A stretch of DNA of 64,000 nucleotides from Venturia oleaginea. Lineage: Eukaryota; Ascomycota; Dothideomycetes; Venturiales; Venturiaceae. The stretch covers positions 434,001 through 498,000 of the forward strand of contig JABMLP010000005.1 in assembly GCA_013176395.1 (NCBI GenBank), read 5' to 3'. The notes below the pieces were generated by a model. It had not been told where the DNA came from. It did no database searches and saw only the letters and a list, made by a program, of their open reading frames with translations. Position numbers and translations under genes: made by a program. Within the stretch, counting starts at the first letter, position 1. Every line of letters begins with the position of its first letter. Shown piece after piece: positions 11,587-22,409 of this stretch.

Positions 11587-12543
11587 ATGCCAGAACAAGA
11601 GAAATTTAATGCCGAAAAGGCTATCCAACGCAATCCCCACCCTGATTTTAAGAAAGTGGAGGCATCAAGACCACCATGGTCAAATAATACCCTCGAATTC
11701 ACACAAACCGCAAGAACAGATTGGAAACTGGGTGATGGTGCAAATGATGGTGGTGAGGGTTTGAAGAAGAAGCATATTGAGATTGACCCCTATGAGGAGG
11801 GACGACCTGCAACATTTAATTACAAACTATTGATTTCCGCAATCGTACCCAGACCAATTGCATTCTGCGGTACGATTTCAAAAGACGGTATACACTCCTC
11901 CAATTATCGAATCAAAAATGTCTAAGAGCAATGCTGATATTGTGCGCAAATAGGCAAGACAACAAACCTAGCACCTTTCTCCTACTTCAATCTCATAAGC
12001 CACGACCCGCCCCTCTTCATGATTGGTATATCCGGCGGCTACGACCGCGCAAAAGACACCCTCAAGAATATCCTCGAAACAAAAGAATGCAGCATCAACA
12101 TCATCTCCGAACATATCCTCGAAGCCGCAAACAGCACATCAATAAACAGCCCCTACGGAACCTCTGAATGGGTCCTCTCCGGCCTAACACCAGCACCCTG
12201 TAAAGACGTTTCCGCCCCCCGCGTCACCGAATCCGCTTTCTCGATTGAAGGGAAGTTGTATTCAACCCAGGAGTTCGAAAGTAGAGCCACGCCGGGGAAG
12301 AAAACGGCGGTGCTTGTGATTGTGGAGGGAGTTCGGTTTTGGGCTAGGGAGGACGCGATTAACGAGGATAAGAATCTTGTAGACCCGTCTGTGCTAAAAC
12401 CAATTAGTAGGCTGGGTGGGATTACGTATGGTAGGACTCTTGAGGCGGTGGAGTTGCTGAGACCGGATTTTGGGGCGATGACTGCTGATGGGGAGGCTGA
12501 GAGGAAGGGCTTGTTGAAAGGGAAGAGTGGGGAGAATTTGTGA
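11587..12543 (+). CDS. Flavin reductase-like (FMN-binding split barrel) protein
   Basis: Protein of the flavin reductase-like/FMN-binding split-barrel family. Two exons, 11587-11887 and 11954-12543, 296 residues. The domain starts around residue 75 with FNYKLLISAIVPRPIAFCGT and continues across the intron with KTTNLAPFSYFNLISHDPP, the standard FMN-pocket words; later come the SEWVLSGLTP and GGITYGRTLE segments. The downstream Met at 11587 (context ATCAAGATGCC) is preferred over an in-frame Met at 11458, whose extension looks like 5' untranslated sequence. A pogo element begins 37 bases past the stop, in the likely 3' untranslated region. Confidence 0.9.
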
Positions 12544-12579
12544 GTAATGATGGATGTGGGAATCATTGTAGATAGGATA

Positions 12580-14574
12580 ACGTGTTCCACCACGCAACCG
12601 CTCAAACCACCCAACCCCTCAAAATCTGCCAAGACTTCTACCATTCCTCTTATGTGATTATGTCTGAACAACGAAACGCACTAATACTCCAACACGAAGG
12701 GAGAATCCAGCTCGCACTCCAAGCCCTCCAAGCCGGCCAATTCCGAAGCCAACGGGCCGCCGCTCGTGCCTTTGACGTTAAACAGCGAATCCTCTCTGAG
12801 CGCGTTAAAGGAGTCCCATTTATCCTCGAAACACCACCAAATGGTCAGAAACTTACCCTTACTGAAGAGCAAACGCTTGTCTGATACATCCTTGACCTCG
12901 ATTCGCGAGGATCTGCGCCCCGGCTTTGTGAGGTAGCAGATATGGCCGATAAACTGCTAGCTATACGCGGTGGAGAGCCAGTGGGCAAAAACTGGGCTGA
13001 GAGGTTCGTTACGCGCTCAGATGAGCTCAAGATGGCCTTCACCGAGCCAAGGATAGGCAGAGGATACTACAGGAAGATCCAGAGATTATTGGCGCGTGGT
13101 TCAAGCTCGTTGCAGATACCAAAGCCAAGTACGGCGTCCACGACGAGGATACACACAACTTTGACGAGATTGGCTTCCAGATGGGTGTTATTGGGTCAAT
13201 GAAGGTCGTTACAGCCTCCGAGAGACGTACAAGGCCGGAACTCATTCAGCCGGGCGATCGCGAATGGGTTACGGTTATCCAGAGTATCTGCGCCGCTGGG
13301 TATGCAACCCCACCCTTCATTATCTACAAAGGACGCGTTCACATCTCTGCGTGGTACGAGGAGGCAGATATACCGCGCAATTGGAAGCTTTCAGTCTCTG
13401 AGAACGGCTGGACAAATAACGCGCTTGGTCTTGAGTGGTTGAAGCATTTTGACGCGCATACAAAGGCGCGGCAGGTGGGGGGGGGGGTACAGGCTACTCA
13501 TTTTGGACGGCCATGAGAGCCATCTCAACCAGAATTTTAAGGACTACTGCCTCGAAAATAAGATTCTAACCCTCTGCATGCCATCGCACTCGTCGCATAT
13601 ACTCCAGCCCCTTGACGTGGTCTGCTTCTCGCCGTTGAAGCGCAAGTACTCCCAACGCATCCGGGACTTGGCGCGCCGACGCGTGTACCATTTCAACAAG
13701 GAAGGCTTTCTCCCTGCCTTCAAAGACGCGTTTTTCGACTTGTTTACAAAAGAGAACTGTCAAAAGGCCTTTGAGGCAGTAGGGCTAGTCCCTATCGACG
13801 CGCAGGCGGTATTGGACCGCCTTGAAGTACGCCTATGTGACGGCACGGCACGTGCCGTGGCTCGTGCACTTTCTACTTAGTTGGAGTTTCCTTACGAAAC
13901 TCTTACCTCTCGACCTTAGATCCTAAGTGTAATTCGGTGACATGTTCTGAAGTGCCTTGTGCCTTCGTATGGATATGCCGTGCCGTCACAGGCTACGTAC
14001 CCCGCCAGAACCCCGTCTCCCAGAAACGCCGTGGCAGGCAAAGACTCCAAGCAATACTCATGAATTTGGATCCCAATCCAAGCTCGTAAGCGACTCTTTT
14101 ACTCGGTCACAAGTTACTGCGCAGGCTGGCTTTTCCCAGCTTGTCAAGGGCGCTGAATTGATGCTTCACCAAAACGCTCTACTCGTTGCGCGCAACCACG
14201 AGCTTGAAGAGCAATTGGCAGTAATAACGAAGCGAAAATCGCGCAAAAGGAAACGGATCCAGCAAGGTGGTACTATAGAGTATGGGACTGCAGCAGCGCA
14301 GGTAGCTGCAGAGGCGTCTGTAGCGCCTCAGGGATCGAAGAAGGCTCGTGGTGGTGGTGATCAAGAAATAGCCCGACCAACTCAACGGCGCTGTGGGAAC
14401 TGCGGCGTAACTGGGCATAATGCGCGAACTTGTAAAAAAGATATCGAGATATCTTCTGAATCAGATAGTAGCACGACGGACTTAGAATCTATTATTGATA
14501 GTGAAAAAATTAAAGAGTCGTAACATGAGATGGTCGTGCCAAGAAATTTTGAGCGGTTGGGTGGTGGAGTACGT
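12580..14574 (+). mobile_element. pogo/Fot1-type DNA transposon (inactive)
   Basis: Element of 1995 bases flanked by TA at 12578-12579 and 14575-14576. Its ends are inverted repeats: the left begins ACGTGTTCCACCACGCAACC and the right, read on the minus strand, begins ACGTACTCCACCACCCAACC. It carries one transposase gene in the plus orientation with several disabling changes. The inner repeat (CCAACCCCTCAAAA) partly echoes the terminal repeat. Confidence 0.92.
12661..14523 (+). pseudogene. pogo/Fot1 transposase, several breaks
   Basis: Order of parts: N-terminal psq-type helix-turn-helix (IQLALQALQAGQFRSQRAAA), CENP-B-like DNA-binding region (GKNWAERFV), DDE_1 core (MGVIGS, then YKGRVHISAWYEE, LLILDGHESH, MPSHSSHILQPLDV), and a C-terminal tail with one CCHC zinc knuckle (CGNCGVTGHNARTC). 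Breaks: an in-frame TGA at 12882-12884 where TGG would give Trp; a frame change near 13035; another in a run of ten or more G near 13478-13488; and a further loss of frame between the stop at 13880 and the tail frame from 13957. No intact product is possible. Confidence 0.92.
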
Positions 14575-14576
14575 TA

Positions 14577-15182
14577 TAGATAAAGTATGTATATAAAGAA
14601 TATCAATAGAGGTATCTGTAACAATACGTATTTGGCCATCAATCCTTGCAAATTGACCCTCCATATCTTAACCCTAGCGACGTGGGAATCCCGTGAGTCA
14701 CACGGCCAAGGAAAGAATCCATCGCCCTCAGTACGAAGTGGAAGAGCATACTGAATATAGCCATCCAAATAGATCTGTCGAGAGTAACCAGCATATAAGC
14801 ATTCCTTGTTTGGGGGTCACAGCGGGCCAACTGTGACTGCGATCCTCTATAAGCAAGGAAAGTGAAGTACTAAAGTTACAATTGGAAAATTCGAAAGGTC
14901 GCTTGGGCACTGAAGTGATGAGGTAATGGTGATTACTAGCACAAGCATATCACAATAGCGTGAGAATGGCACAACGAAGCATTTCCAAAGATTCAATTAT
15001 CTCGATCTCATGCCATCCTCTCTACACTAAAACACGTTCCTGAAGGGAAGCCACCGCCAAAAAATGTCCATATGTGCCACCCTGTTGTCCTCTCAAAGCC
15101 GCGCCCTTGCCTTATCACTGTATTGAGTGGGTGACTATTGTTGATCTTTGATCGTGATATGGGCTGAGGAAGGTGAGGAGAT
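14577..15182. other. Intergenic, no gene supported
   Basis: About 600 bases between the pogo element and the 3' end of the small Cys-rich gene. Short frames overlap one another without recognisable content. Confidence 0.5.
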
Positions 15183-15334
15183 TTAGTTGGGGCATGACTG
15201 AGAAGTGAGTTAGTAGACTATCGTGTAACACGGTATCCCCGGCAGTGTGAGAGACAACATACAGCACCGCAGGAATTGCAGGTCTTGCTGCCAGAAGCGA
15301 TGGAGGCGGAGCACTTGGGGCAGGAACCGTGCAT
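15183..15334 (-). CDS. 28-residue Cys-rich zinc-ribbon-like peptide
   Basis: Very short gene in two exons, 15334-15263 and 15197-15183, separated by a 65-base intron with donor GTATGT, branch-like CTAAC and acceptor CTCAG. The product starts MHGSCPKCSASIAS and has five cysteines as CPKC, then CNSC, then a final CPN ending. Two CXXC pairs spaced by ten residues suggest binding of one metal ion, like half of a zinc ribbon or a metallothionein-like peptide. Exon 1 is exactly 24 codons and the second exon adds SCPN and a stop, so the reading frame and splice sites agree. No signal peptide. I infer a metal-binding or stress role but cannot name a family. Confidence 0.6.
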
Positions 15335-16480
15335 CTTGAAGGTCGAAGTGATGTTAATGGAAATTTGAGTGTAAGTATTTGGTGAAAGCAGATTTTGAAG
15401 TTTGAAGGTGTGTAGTGAAGTGGTTGTAACTGACATGAAGAGACTGATAAACTGCCGCTCTATATGAGCTCGAGAAGAGACCCCACGCATACCCCGCCGC
15501 CGGTCAGCTACCCAGCGAACGAATCGCCATAGGCAGATTCTTGAACAGTCATGTGCACACTACAAGGGTGGCTATCAAACAGCCTTATTCCGTTAGGCAG
15601 ATGCAGTAGCGGATAACGCCGGACAGCCTTACTTGACCGCTACCTTTGTTACCATGCCTGTATCCACCACACTGGATCAAGAAGGACGGTCTTGTGAGTT
15701 GAGGCTAGAGAAACGGAGGATTATCCTCCAGGAACACTGCCGATGAGAACGAAAAAGGTGTCTACGAGGGCGAAACGGGAGAAGGGAAGTGTAGCTGGAG
15801 CTGGTCTTCGACGTATGGAGTAGGATGACAGACTAGGATACGTGGACATAGATACGGAGGGATTGCGCTGTACTATGGTATGGCTTCGGTGGAAGGCTAT
15901 TTCAGTTACGTTTTAGAGGCTGCAAGACGACGGAAGAGTCGATCGATCGATGGGAAGGTTCTCAGCTCGTATTTCAGTCTGCGCCGAGTTAGCCTTGCGA
16001 GTTAGAGGTGCATATTCCTTCTCTTGGTATTCATCTGGTGTTCGAACCTGGATGCCGAAGAAAGCTCCAGAATTTGAGGTTCCAAAATCCATGATAGTAT
16101 AGTTCCGATCTTCAGCTCCCGTCTCTATCGAAGTTCTCACTTCCGTCCGTGCCTACTTCACAACTCATCGAATTCCTCTGCGCCATTGACGCCTATCGCT
16201 GATTCGCTGCTGACTGCGAGTGTACGAGATTCCTTTCCGATGCCTGCTTGTAGATGACAGAGCCTTGCTCTTTGGCACCTTTGGTGTCAACCTCTACCCA
16301 TATTGAATAAATGAGCACGCGATATACGTTGATTGCCCGGGGCATGCGGAAATGCACACAGCATCAAGATGCGGAGGATCTCGAACTGTTGCTTTCATCT
16401 AATCTTCATCTACCAAACTTGATCTTCAGAACTGTTTCGATGTCCGTCTTTTCTCCTGCCTCAAAAGGTTTGCCTACAAC
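15335..16480. other. Intergenic, no gene supported
   Basis: About 1.1 kb upstream of both flanking genes. A minus-strand open frame at 15913-16140 has no recognisable domain. Promoters of the small peptide (left) and of the membrane ORF (right) would lie here. Confidence 0.45.
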
Positions 16481-16957
16481 ATGCTAGAAGCAACAGTCCA
16501 TGAGTCGGCCATGCACTATATGTTCTCTTCGTATGAACTTCTTCGAGAATGGCACAAGCGTGTGCCACGACAAATGGGATCACGTCTCAAATTATCAGAC
16601 CTATTAATCACAGGATATTCAACAACGTCATCGGTCACGGCAAGTTCGATAATGTCCTCGATACCACGTGCAAACGAGACACCGAGCACTGGTGCTAAAT
16701 CTGATATCGGTGTAGGATGCGCTCTTTTGCTTACGCTCTTGACCGCTGGGGTTTTGATCTGGTTCCGCCGCAAGAGGGAGCAGAAATCAACCCCAGAAAT
16801 CGATACCACAATCAAGCCGGTGGAAAAAAATGGAAACATCGGAGCTGAAGTCATCGCCTCACCACAATATCCCGCTCACGAGCTGAAAGGGGGTTCATTT
16901 GAAGACGGAAATGGTGCCGAACTTGTTGCTTCGAATCGTATCCTTCACACGAATTGA
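16481..16957 (+). CDS. Putative single-pass membrane protein, possibly a 3' fragment
   Basis: 158-residue frame. A Ser/Thr-rich stretch (STTSSVTASSIMSS) is followed by a hydrophobic segment at about residues 77-96 (GCALLLTLLTAGVLIWF), a basic stop-transfer RRKREQK, and a polar tail with an ELKGG word. This layout is common in fungal single-span surface proteins, which normally also have a signal peptide and an ectodomain. None is visible here: the N-terminal part lacks a signal sequence. It may therefore be the last exon of a larger or decayed gene. Function unknown. Confidence 0.4.
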   Translation: MLEATVHESAMHYMFSSYELLREWHKRVPRQMGSRLKLSDLLITGYSTTSSVTASSIMSSIPRANETPSTGAKSDIGVGCALLLTLLTAGVLIWFRRKREQKSTPEIDTTIKPVEKNGNIGAEVIASPQYPAHELKGGSFEDGNGAELVASNRILHTN

Positions 16958-17455
16958 GAGGGGGCGGACGTCGAAAGAATGAGCGAGCTGGAAGGTGGTA
17001 TAGCCTCTACGGATCATATTGAAAGCTGGGGTCACCACAATCGCGCTACTCCCATAGAGCCATTGCAATCAATCGTCGAGAGTAACTGTTAGATGATACA
17101 GCCGCTGTTGGATGATACCACAATTTCAGTTAGCCGCGAAGTGGATATCGGTGGCATACAGCCGTCGGAATCATGTACCCGTCTTTTGATTTCAAAGCAA
17201 TCACATCTGTATAACTATCGCTCGGTCACCGGTTCATTATGAACCTCATGCAATCCTTAATCCTCCTCATCTTTTCACTGTGTATCATTCAAGAGTAACA
17301 CTCTAACCTCCAATATCAATCGAAAAGCCTTCGCAAACCGAGAGCTAGAATGGCAGGAGCAGGAGAAAAATCGAATTGGAGAGTAGAAGCTAGGATACTA
17401 GTTCTGAGGCAATAACAACCATGTCTGACCCTCATAAATCATGAGCAATACATAC
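16958..17455. other. Intergenic between convergent genes
   Basis: About 500 bases between the ends of the membrane ORF (plus) and the DUF1593 gene (minus). Nothing gene-like seen. Confidence 0.55.
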
Positions 17456-18970
17456 TCAGTTCTCCAAGATAGTCAAATTCGCCGGCATCTTCACCTCCAA
17501 AACAACTCTCTTGTACCTCGTCATCCCAAGCTCAACCCGGTTCTTCACCGCCAGGATTATGTGGAAAGCCTTGCACGTAACATCTGACGGATTGGGATTC
17601 AAAGCTAACGACGTCGCACAAGACATCGTCACATTCGGTACCGTCAAAGAAGCTTGCTTGCAATCAGCCGTGTCGCACTGTATCGCAATCTCAGGAACCT
17701 CCATGAGATTGCTTTGGGTCAAAGAAATTTCTCTGTAATGCGTCCAATTGAAATTGAGTGGTATGTTGTCGGGCGAGAAGGAAGCCGAGGCGTCGAGGTT
17801 GATTGTCTCGCTAGGATCGACTTGCAGAATCAAGGGTTGGAAGCCGCAATCTCCGTTCACAGTAGCGATGGGTGGGTGTTGTATCGCAGTCGAGTTCTTG
17901 ATCGTCCATTGCATCCGTGCTGCAAATTCCGCCTGGAACGCCTCACGCCAACGCCAGATGGTGGCCTTGTTGCTCATGAAAGTCTCTCCATTCGCGCCAC
18001 GAACATAATCGAAAGTATCCCCGAAATGTGAGCTAGAAACCCGTGAAAAATCATCAGGTTTGTAACGGCCGCCCCAGCCACCATACTCGGGGTGCTCTGG
18101 GTCATTGAGTCCATTTTGTACAGTGAAGAGCAACGATGGAGAGTCGCCTTCCATTATGAAAGCGGGAGTGATGTACGTGGACGCCCCAAACGGTCCAATT
18201 TGAATGTGTGTTGCGAGCCACTCCTTTGTAACCAGCGACGTGTCCGGACCGCCTTTGTCAAATGGGTAGTATATCTCGCCGGATATACCTGGCCAAGTTG
18301 CATCGCCGTAGTAGTTCCATGCGTGCGATGATGAAATGTACGGGATGGAAGGATATCGAGCTCGGATCCAGAAACCAGAGTCGTCTTGGTCGGAAATGGC
18401 ATAGACTCGGAGCTTGGAGATGAACGTGCTAATGGCGCTTTGTGAGCGTGTGAGGGAGATGTAGTTCAGAGCCGCAGCTAGCACGCTATTTCCTCCCCAA
18501 CTTTGAATATAGAGCGGCTCGTTCAGATCGTCTACCACGGATATCAAGTGAAACGAGGCGTTCGAAAGTGGTTCTTGCAAAGCAGCAAGGCCATAGCTGG
18601 TTGATCCGCTGTGGATGATTTTTCTCAGATACTCTGCCGTTGGAAACATGCCTGCAGTGTGGAACTGTAGCTGGTCGCGGACGGTGGAGTAGTTGCTCAC
18701 GACCTCGTGAATTACATCGGGATAGGTTGTGAAGTTGAGCCAGTACGAGGTAGTAGCGGCCAAGCCAGTGATGTTGTAAAGGTCGGAGTGAACAAGTAAG
18801 CGAACCAAGGACTCTTGATCATCCGGCTCATTCGATATGTCAGTCAGAATAAACACTTGAGGCAAAGAGCCTTTGACCAAGGGATCGCATGTGGTGTTGG
18901 CTGCCGCTACACGAGCAAGAAGTCGAGTAGCTAGCAGGATGCCGACGCCGGCTGAATTGGACAAGTGCAT
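17456..18970 (-). CDS. Secreted DUF1593 (nucleoside hydrolase-like, Sde182-type) protein
   Basis: 504-residue single-exon protein of the DUF1593 family, related to the bacterial cellulose-binding Sde182 proteins with a nucleoside-hydrolase-like fold. A signal peptide is visible (hydrophobic AGVGILLATRLLARVAA before NTTCDP). The domain opens with VFILTDISNEPDDQESLVRL, whose Asp cluster resembles the calcium/ribose site of nucleoside hydrolases, and continues with SWGGNSVLAAAL and YAISDQDDSGFWIR. Numerous N-glycosylation sequons fit secretion. The C-terminal ~110 residues form a beta-rich region starting near LDASASFSPD, an immunoglobulin or PKD-like fold. Substrate unknown; a role in polysaccharide use is inference only. 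Confidence 0.88.
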   Translation of the reverse strand: MHLSNSAGVGILLATRLLARVAAANTTCDPLVKGSLPQVFILTDISNEPDDQESLVRLLVHSDLYNITGLAATTSYWLNFTTYPDVIHEVVSNYSTVRDQLQFHTAGMFPTAEYLRKIIHSGSTSYGLAALQEPLSNASFHLISVVDDLNEPLYIQSWGGNSVLAAALNYISLTRSQSAISTFISKLRVYAISDQDDSGFWIRARYPSIPYISSSHAWNYYGDATWPGISGEIYYPFDKGGPDTSLVTKEWLATHIQIGPFGASTYITPAFIMEGDSPSLLFTVQNGLNDPEHPEYGGWGGRYKPDDFSRVSSSHFGDTFDYVRGANGETFMSNKATIWRWREAFQAEFAARMQWTIKNSTAIQHPPIATVNGDCGFQPLILQVDPSETINLDASASFSPDNIPLNFNWTHYREISLTQSNLMEVPEIAIQCDTADCKQASLTVPNVTMSCATSLALNPNPSDVTCKAFHIILAVKNRVELGMTRYKRVVLEVKMPANLTILEN

Positions 18971-20284
18971 GATCGACTTACTCCAGAGCTTCAGTCAGTT
19001 AATATGAGCTGCCGAAAATGTCTGCCAATATATTGATCACAAATATCTAGAACTCATGGACACCCCGCCCTTCGCAACGATCTGGGCCGACACTAGTACC
19101 TCGTTAAGGATCCACATATTCTGCGGAGTGAGGAGTGCAGGCGGAGGATGAAGTCTACCAACGGGTATCGACAGCCTGTATAGTCCATTTTGTTAATTCG
19201 GTTGGCTTTGTGTTGGAAAGTTGTCGTTGATTTTATACGCATCTTCAGGTTGATGGCGTAGATTGTTGAAGTATGAAAGTTGAGTAACAAGTGTATTGAG
19301 GGTGAGATCCGGAGGATCTCAGCTATATAGTAATACACTAAGCCCAATTTGGCAGTAAACAAACTCCAGTGACAGAGAGTAGCCACGCTGGCGCAGGTGG
19401 AGGCAATAGCATGAGGATACTCCTTCCAACATAGATTTCTTGGTAAATTTTACAGGTTACCAACGTAGAAAGTTATCGCCATTGATTTAGATTTCGAGCA
19501 GTCTTTGTAAGGGGAGTCGTTCAACATTGGGACAACGCAATGGTATGTCTCCATTTTTGGCGCCTCAGATGACCAAGGGAAACAAGTTGCTTATACTGCG
19601 AAGCGGTGGATGTTGCAGAGTACTTTAAGTATGTCAACATGGAGACTTCTATTTTTCGGAGGTTTCGTGTCGGTTTCTTCATCGAAACAGAGGACATGGA
19701 TGTGCCACCTATATCGAAACTCCTAAGCGGAAGCATATCTAAAGCTATGCCGTAAGCAACTGAGATGGGAATGGCTGTACCAGCCTTGTGAAGTGATGGG
19801 GACGATCCAACAGCTAACATCGGATCGGGGATTATCTGTCTGCTCAGCAATCATAAGATTCCTTCGTTGGCATTGAGATCCATTGTCTCCAGCAAGGCTT
19901 GAGGAATTCTATCACCCAGAACTATGATGGGCAGGATTGATACCAAGAAGCCCGTTGTGATGCTACTGATTCTTGCCAGGTGTCTAGCCTCCAAGATTTC
20001 AGGATCTCCCGATGAAGTGGAATGAGTGGTGATGATGATTAGGACTTGTAAGCAAGGGATGAATGTCATCGGTCGAAGTTGTCAGTGACAAACCACAACA
20101 GCCCACTTCATGACTCGAACACATTAAAACATCTGCAGCTCCCCCTCTATTCAACAACACAGAGCTTCGTAACTCTCGTAAATACAAAGAATCCTCTTCT
20201 CGTAACATATTCCTCCCTCCAAACCAGTCATACAAACATCCCAATTAAGCATCTCAAAGTCCTTTCGAGGCAGCATCCCCCACC
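18971..20284. other. Intergenic; contains an unexplained interrupted frame
   Basis: About 1.3 kb between the DUF1593 gene and SDO1. On the minus strand a frame from 20069 runs to 19521 with a single TGA at 19851-19853; together about 180 codons, with a hydrophobic stretch (SSITTGFLVSILPIIVL) in the first part. I do not recognise it. It could be a decayed gene or chance. The SDO1 promoter lies at the right end. Confidence 0.35.
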
Positions 20285-21289
20285 ATGCCCGTCGGCATAA
20301 ACCAACCCTCCAACCAGATAAAACTCACGAACGTCTCCCTCGTACGCATCAAAAAAGGTAAGAAACGCTTCGAGATAGCCTGCTACAAAAACAAAGTCCT
20401 CGAGTACCGGTCCGGAATCGAAAAAGACCTTGATAACGTCCTCCAAATTCCCTCCGTCTTCACAAACGTTTCAAAGGGTCAAGTTGCGCCCGTCGAAGAC
20501 TTGAAGGTAGCATGGCCGGACCCGAAGAAAAAGGGGAAGGCACTGCCGACAGAGGAGATTGTGTTGGAGATTTTGAAGAAAGGGGAGTTGCAGGTTGGAG
20601 AGAAGGAGAGGCATGCACAGGTGGATGCTTTGAGGGCTGAGGTGCTGGACATTGTGGTTGGGAAATTGGTGGATCCGAGAACGAAGAGGGTGTATACTAC
20701 TGGTATGATTGAAAAGGCATTGGATGTTTTGAGTTCGCAGGCGGGACATAATGCGCAGGAGAAGGGGAAGGAACACAATGGTGCTGCCGATAAAGAGAAG
20801 GTTGCTGAAAAGGCTGCTGAAGGCGAGACTAAGGAGGTTACGGAGGAAGATAAAGAAAAGGAGAGTAAGGGAAAGGGAAAGCAGTTGCCTATATGGACTG
20901 GTGTCACGACAACGAAGAGCGCGAAGAGTCAGGCTTTGGACGCTATGAGAGCCTTGATTGCGCACCAGCCTATCCCAGTTGCTCGAGCAAGAATGCGTCT
21001 GCGCATTACTTGTCCTGCATCAGTCCTCAAGCAAGCTGTCAAGTCTGCGCCAAAGCCTATTGCTTCTGAGGACGGAGACGAGAAACCCGCTCATGGCACT
21101 GTCAAGGATACAATTCTGGGTCTTGTTGAGCAAGTCGAGACGCAAGACTTCATGGGCGATGATTGGGAGGTCGTTGGCTTTGTAGAGCCAGGTGCTTTCA
21201 AGACGTTGTCTGACTTTATCTCGACACAGACGAAGGGCAGGGCTCGAGCTGAAGTGCTGAACATGGCTGTCATTTCTGAAGGTGATTGA
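20285..21289 (+). CDS. SDO1: Ribosome maturation protein SDO1 (SBDS family)
   Basis: Cytosolic factor that works with the GTPase Efl1 to release eIF6/Tif6 from pre-60S subunits, the last step of large-subunit maturation. Single exon, 334 residues; the usual length is about 250. The N-terminal domain has LVRIKKGKKRFEIACYKNKV and VFTNVSKGQ, the central helical part has EILKKGELQVGEKERH, and the C-terminal domain has RARMRLRITCP. The extra length is a Lys/Glu-rich low-complexity insert at about residues 150-205 (AAEGETKEVTEEDKEKESKG). The GC content rises sharply in strand bias across the gene, with G- and A-rich coding in the second half. Confidence 0.95.
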   Translation: MPVGINQPSNQIKLTNVSLVRIKKGKKRFEIACYKNKVLEYRSGIEKDLDNVLQIPSVFTNVSKGQVAPVEDLKVAWPDPKKKGKALPTEEIVLEILKKGELQVGEKERHAQVDALRAEVLDIVVGKLVDPRTKRVYTTGMIEKALDVLSSQAGHNAQEKGKEHNGAADKEKVAEKAAEGETKEVTEEDKEKESKGKGKQLPIWTGVTTTKSAKSQALDAMRALIAHQPIPVARARMRLRITCPASVLKQAVKSAPKPIASEDGDEKPAHGTVKDTILGLVEQVETQDFMGDDWEVVGFVEPGAFKTLSDFISTQTKGRARAEVLNMAVISEGD

Positions 21290-22219
21290 GCGAATGCATG
21301 AAGAGTGAACAGGTCACAAGGTTGCAGTGACAGGATTCCATTATCATCATGGAACATGAAAATCGGAGCGCATGCAACGCAGTCGTTGCAAGCAGGGCAC
21401 GTCGAAACAAAAAGGGGAAAGCAAGAAATCCCAGAAAAAAGATGGACTGGATCATTTCACCGAGCTGGGAGGGATGGATAGACTGCAGCTTCTGATGGTA
21501 TGGCTTCGGGCTTCACTTTACGATTACAACATGACAAATGGGTCGTTTGGAAATTCCAGCTTTCTTCGTTCTCACCTTCAAGGGGAGGCTGACTGAAAAA
21601 CAAAGCTCGCGCCAGTGACATAGATTAGATAGCAACGTCAAGCAGAGGCTTTGAATCACAATGGCTTCTTCACTTCATGCTCTCTCCAGCCCATGTTGAT
21701 GATAATCGTACGGCCAATTAGTACACTTACCAAATCGCGATTGATATCAATCATCTGCTGGCAGTCTTCAAGGAAGATATTTATGGAACTCGAAGGTGAT
21801 TTGAAATTGCTATAATGAAGTGCGTTGATTCTCGTCACTTCCATTTCCGACTGCGTAAATATCACGCAAAACCCAGTACCCAGTATAACAAATGAATGCT
21901 GGAACCCATCTTCTCCAGTGCTTCACTCGAGTATACCAATCTCCATGAAAGAGAAGACTTCACTTCAGTGGCATGCGCTGATACAGTCGATCTCGAGTGC
22001 TTTCAAAATTCTTGCTTGAAGCCCACATACGGTAGCAGTGGCAACAAGAAAATATATGCAAACTCATCAAAGACTCTTCGCCAGTGAACGACCCTCACAT
22101 GACACCATCAAAGAAAGCGCGGCCTCTGTGCTCTTAAACAAAACGTTGAAGCAATAAGAATGGTTGAAAAACTTCTTCAACAGCCCATCCGCAGACGAGT
22201 CCATCAATGAAAAAAGAGT
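21290..22219. other. Intergenic, no gene supported
   Basis: About 930 bases between SDO1 and the U2 snRNA. Short frames on both strands lack recognisable content. Confidence 0.5.
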
Positions 22220-22409
22220 GTTCGCGTCAGCTCGAGGTAGTGCAATACGAGCGACACAGTGCCACATTGACATCAGCAAGCTGAGCGGCCAACGGACGAG
22301 GTATCAAAAATAAGAATAATCATAGAATGTGACCGTAGTCACGTTTCAGAGATTAAACTGAAAAGAACAGATACTACACTTGATCTAAGCCAAAAGGCAA
22401 ACTAGAGCC
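22220..22409 (-). ncRNA. U2 spliceosomal snRNA
   Basis: On the minus strand the 5' part carries the near-invariant U2 sequence: GCCTTTTGGCTTAGATCAAG, then the branch-point recognition stretch TGTAGTATCTGTTC and TTTTCAGTTTAAT. Next come a stem-loop (ACGTGACTACGGTCACA region), an Sm-type site TATTTTTGATA, and a distal stem-loop with the conserved loop TTGCACTACC near 22240. The RNA pairs with intron branch sites in the spliceosome. The 5' end is placed by analogy, about 11 bases before GCCTTTTGGC; both ends are approximate. Confidence 0.92.

Noticed and set aside
16020..16075. tRNA gene suggested by TGTTCGAACCTGG
   Set aside because: No acceptor stem, D arm or anticodon arm can be folded around the T-loop-like word.
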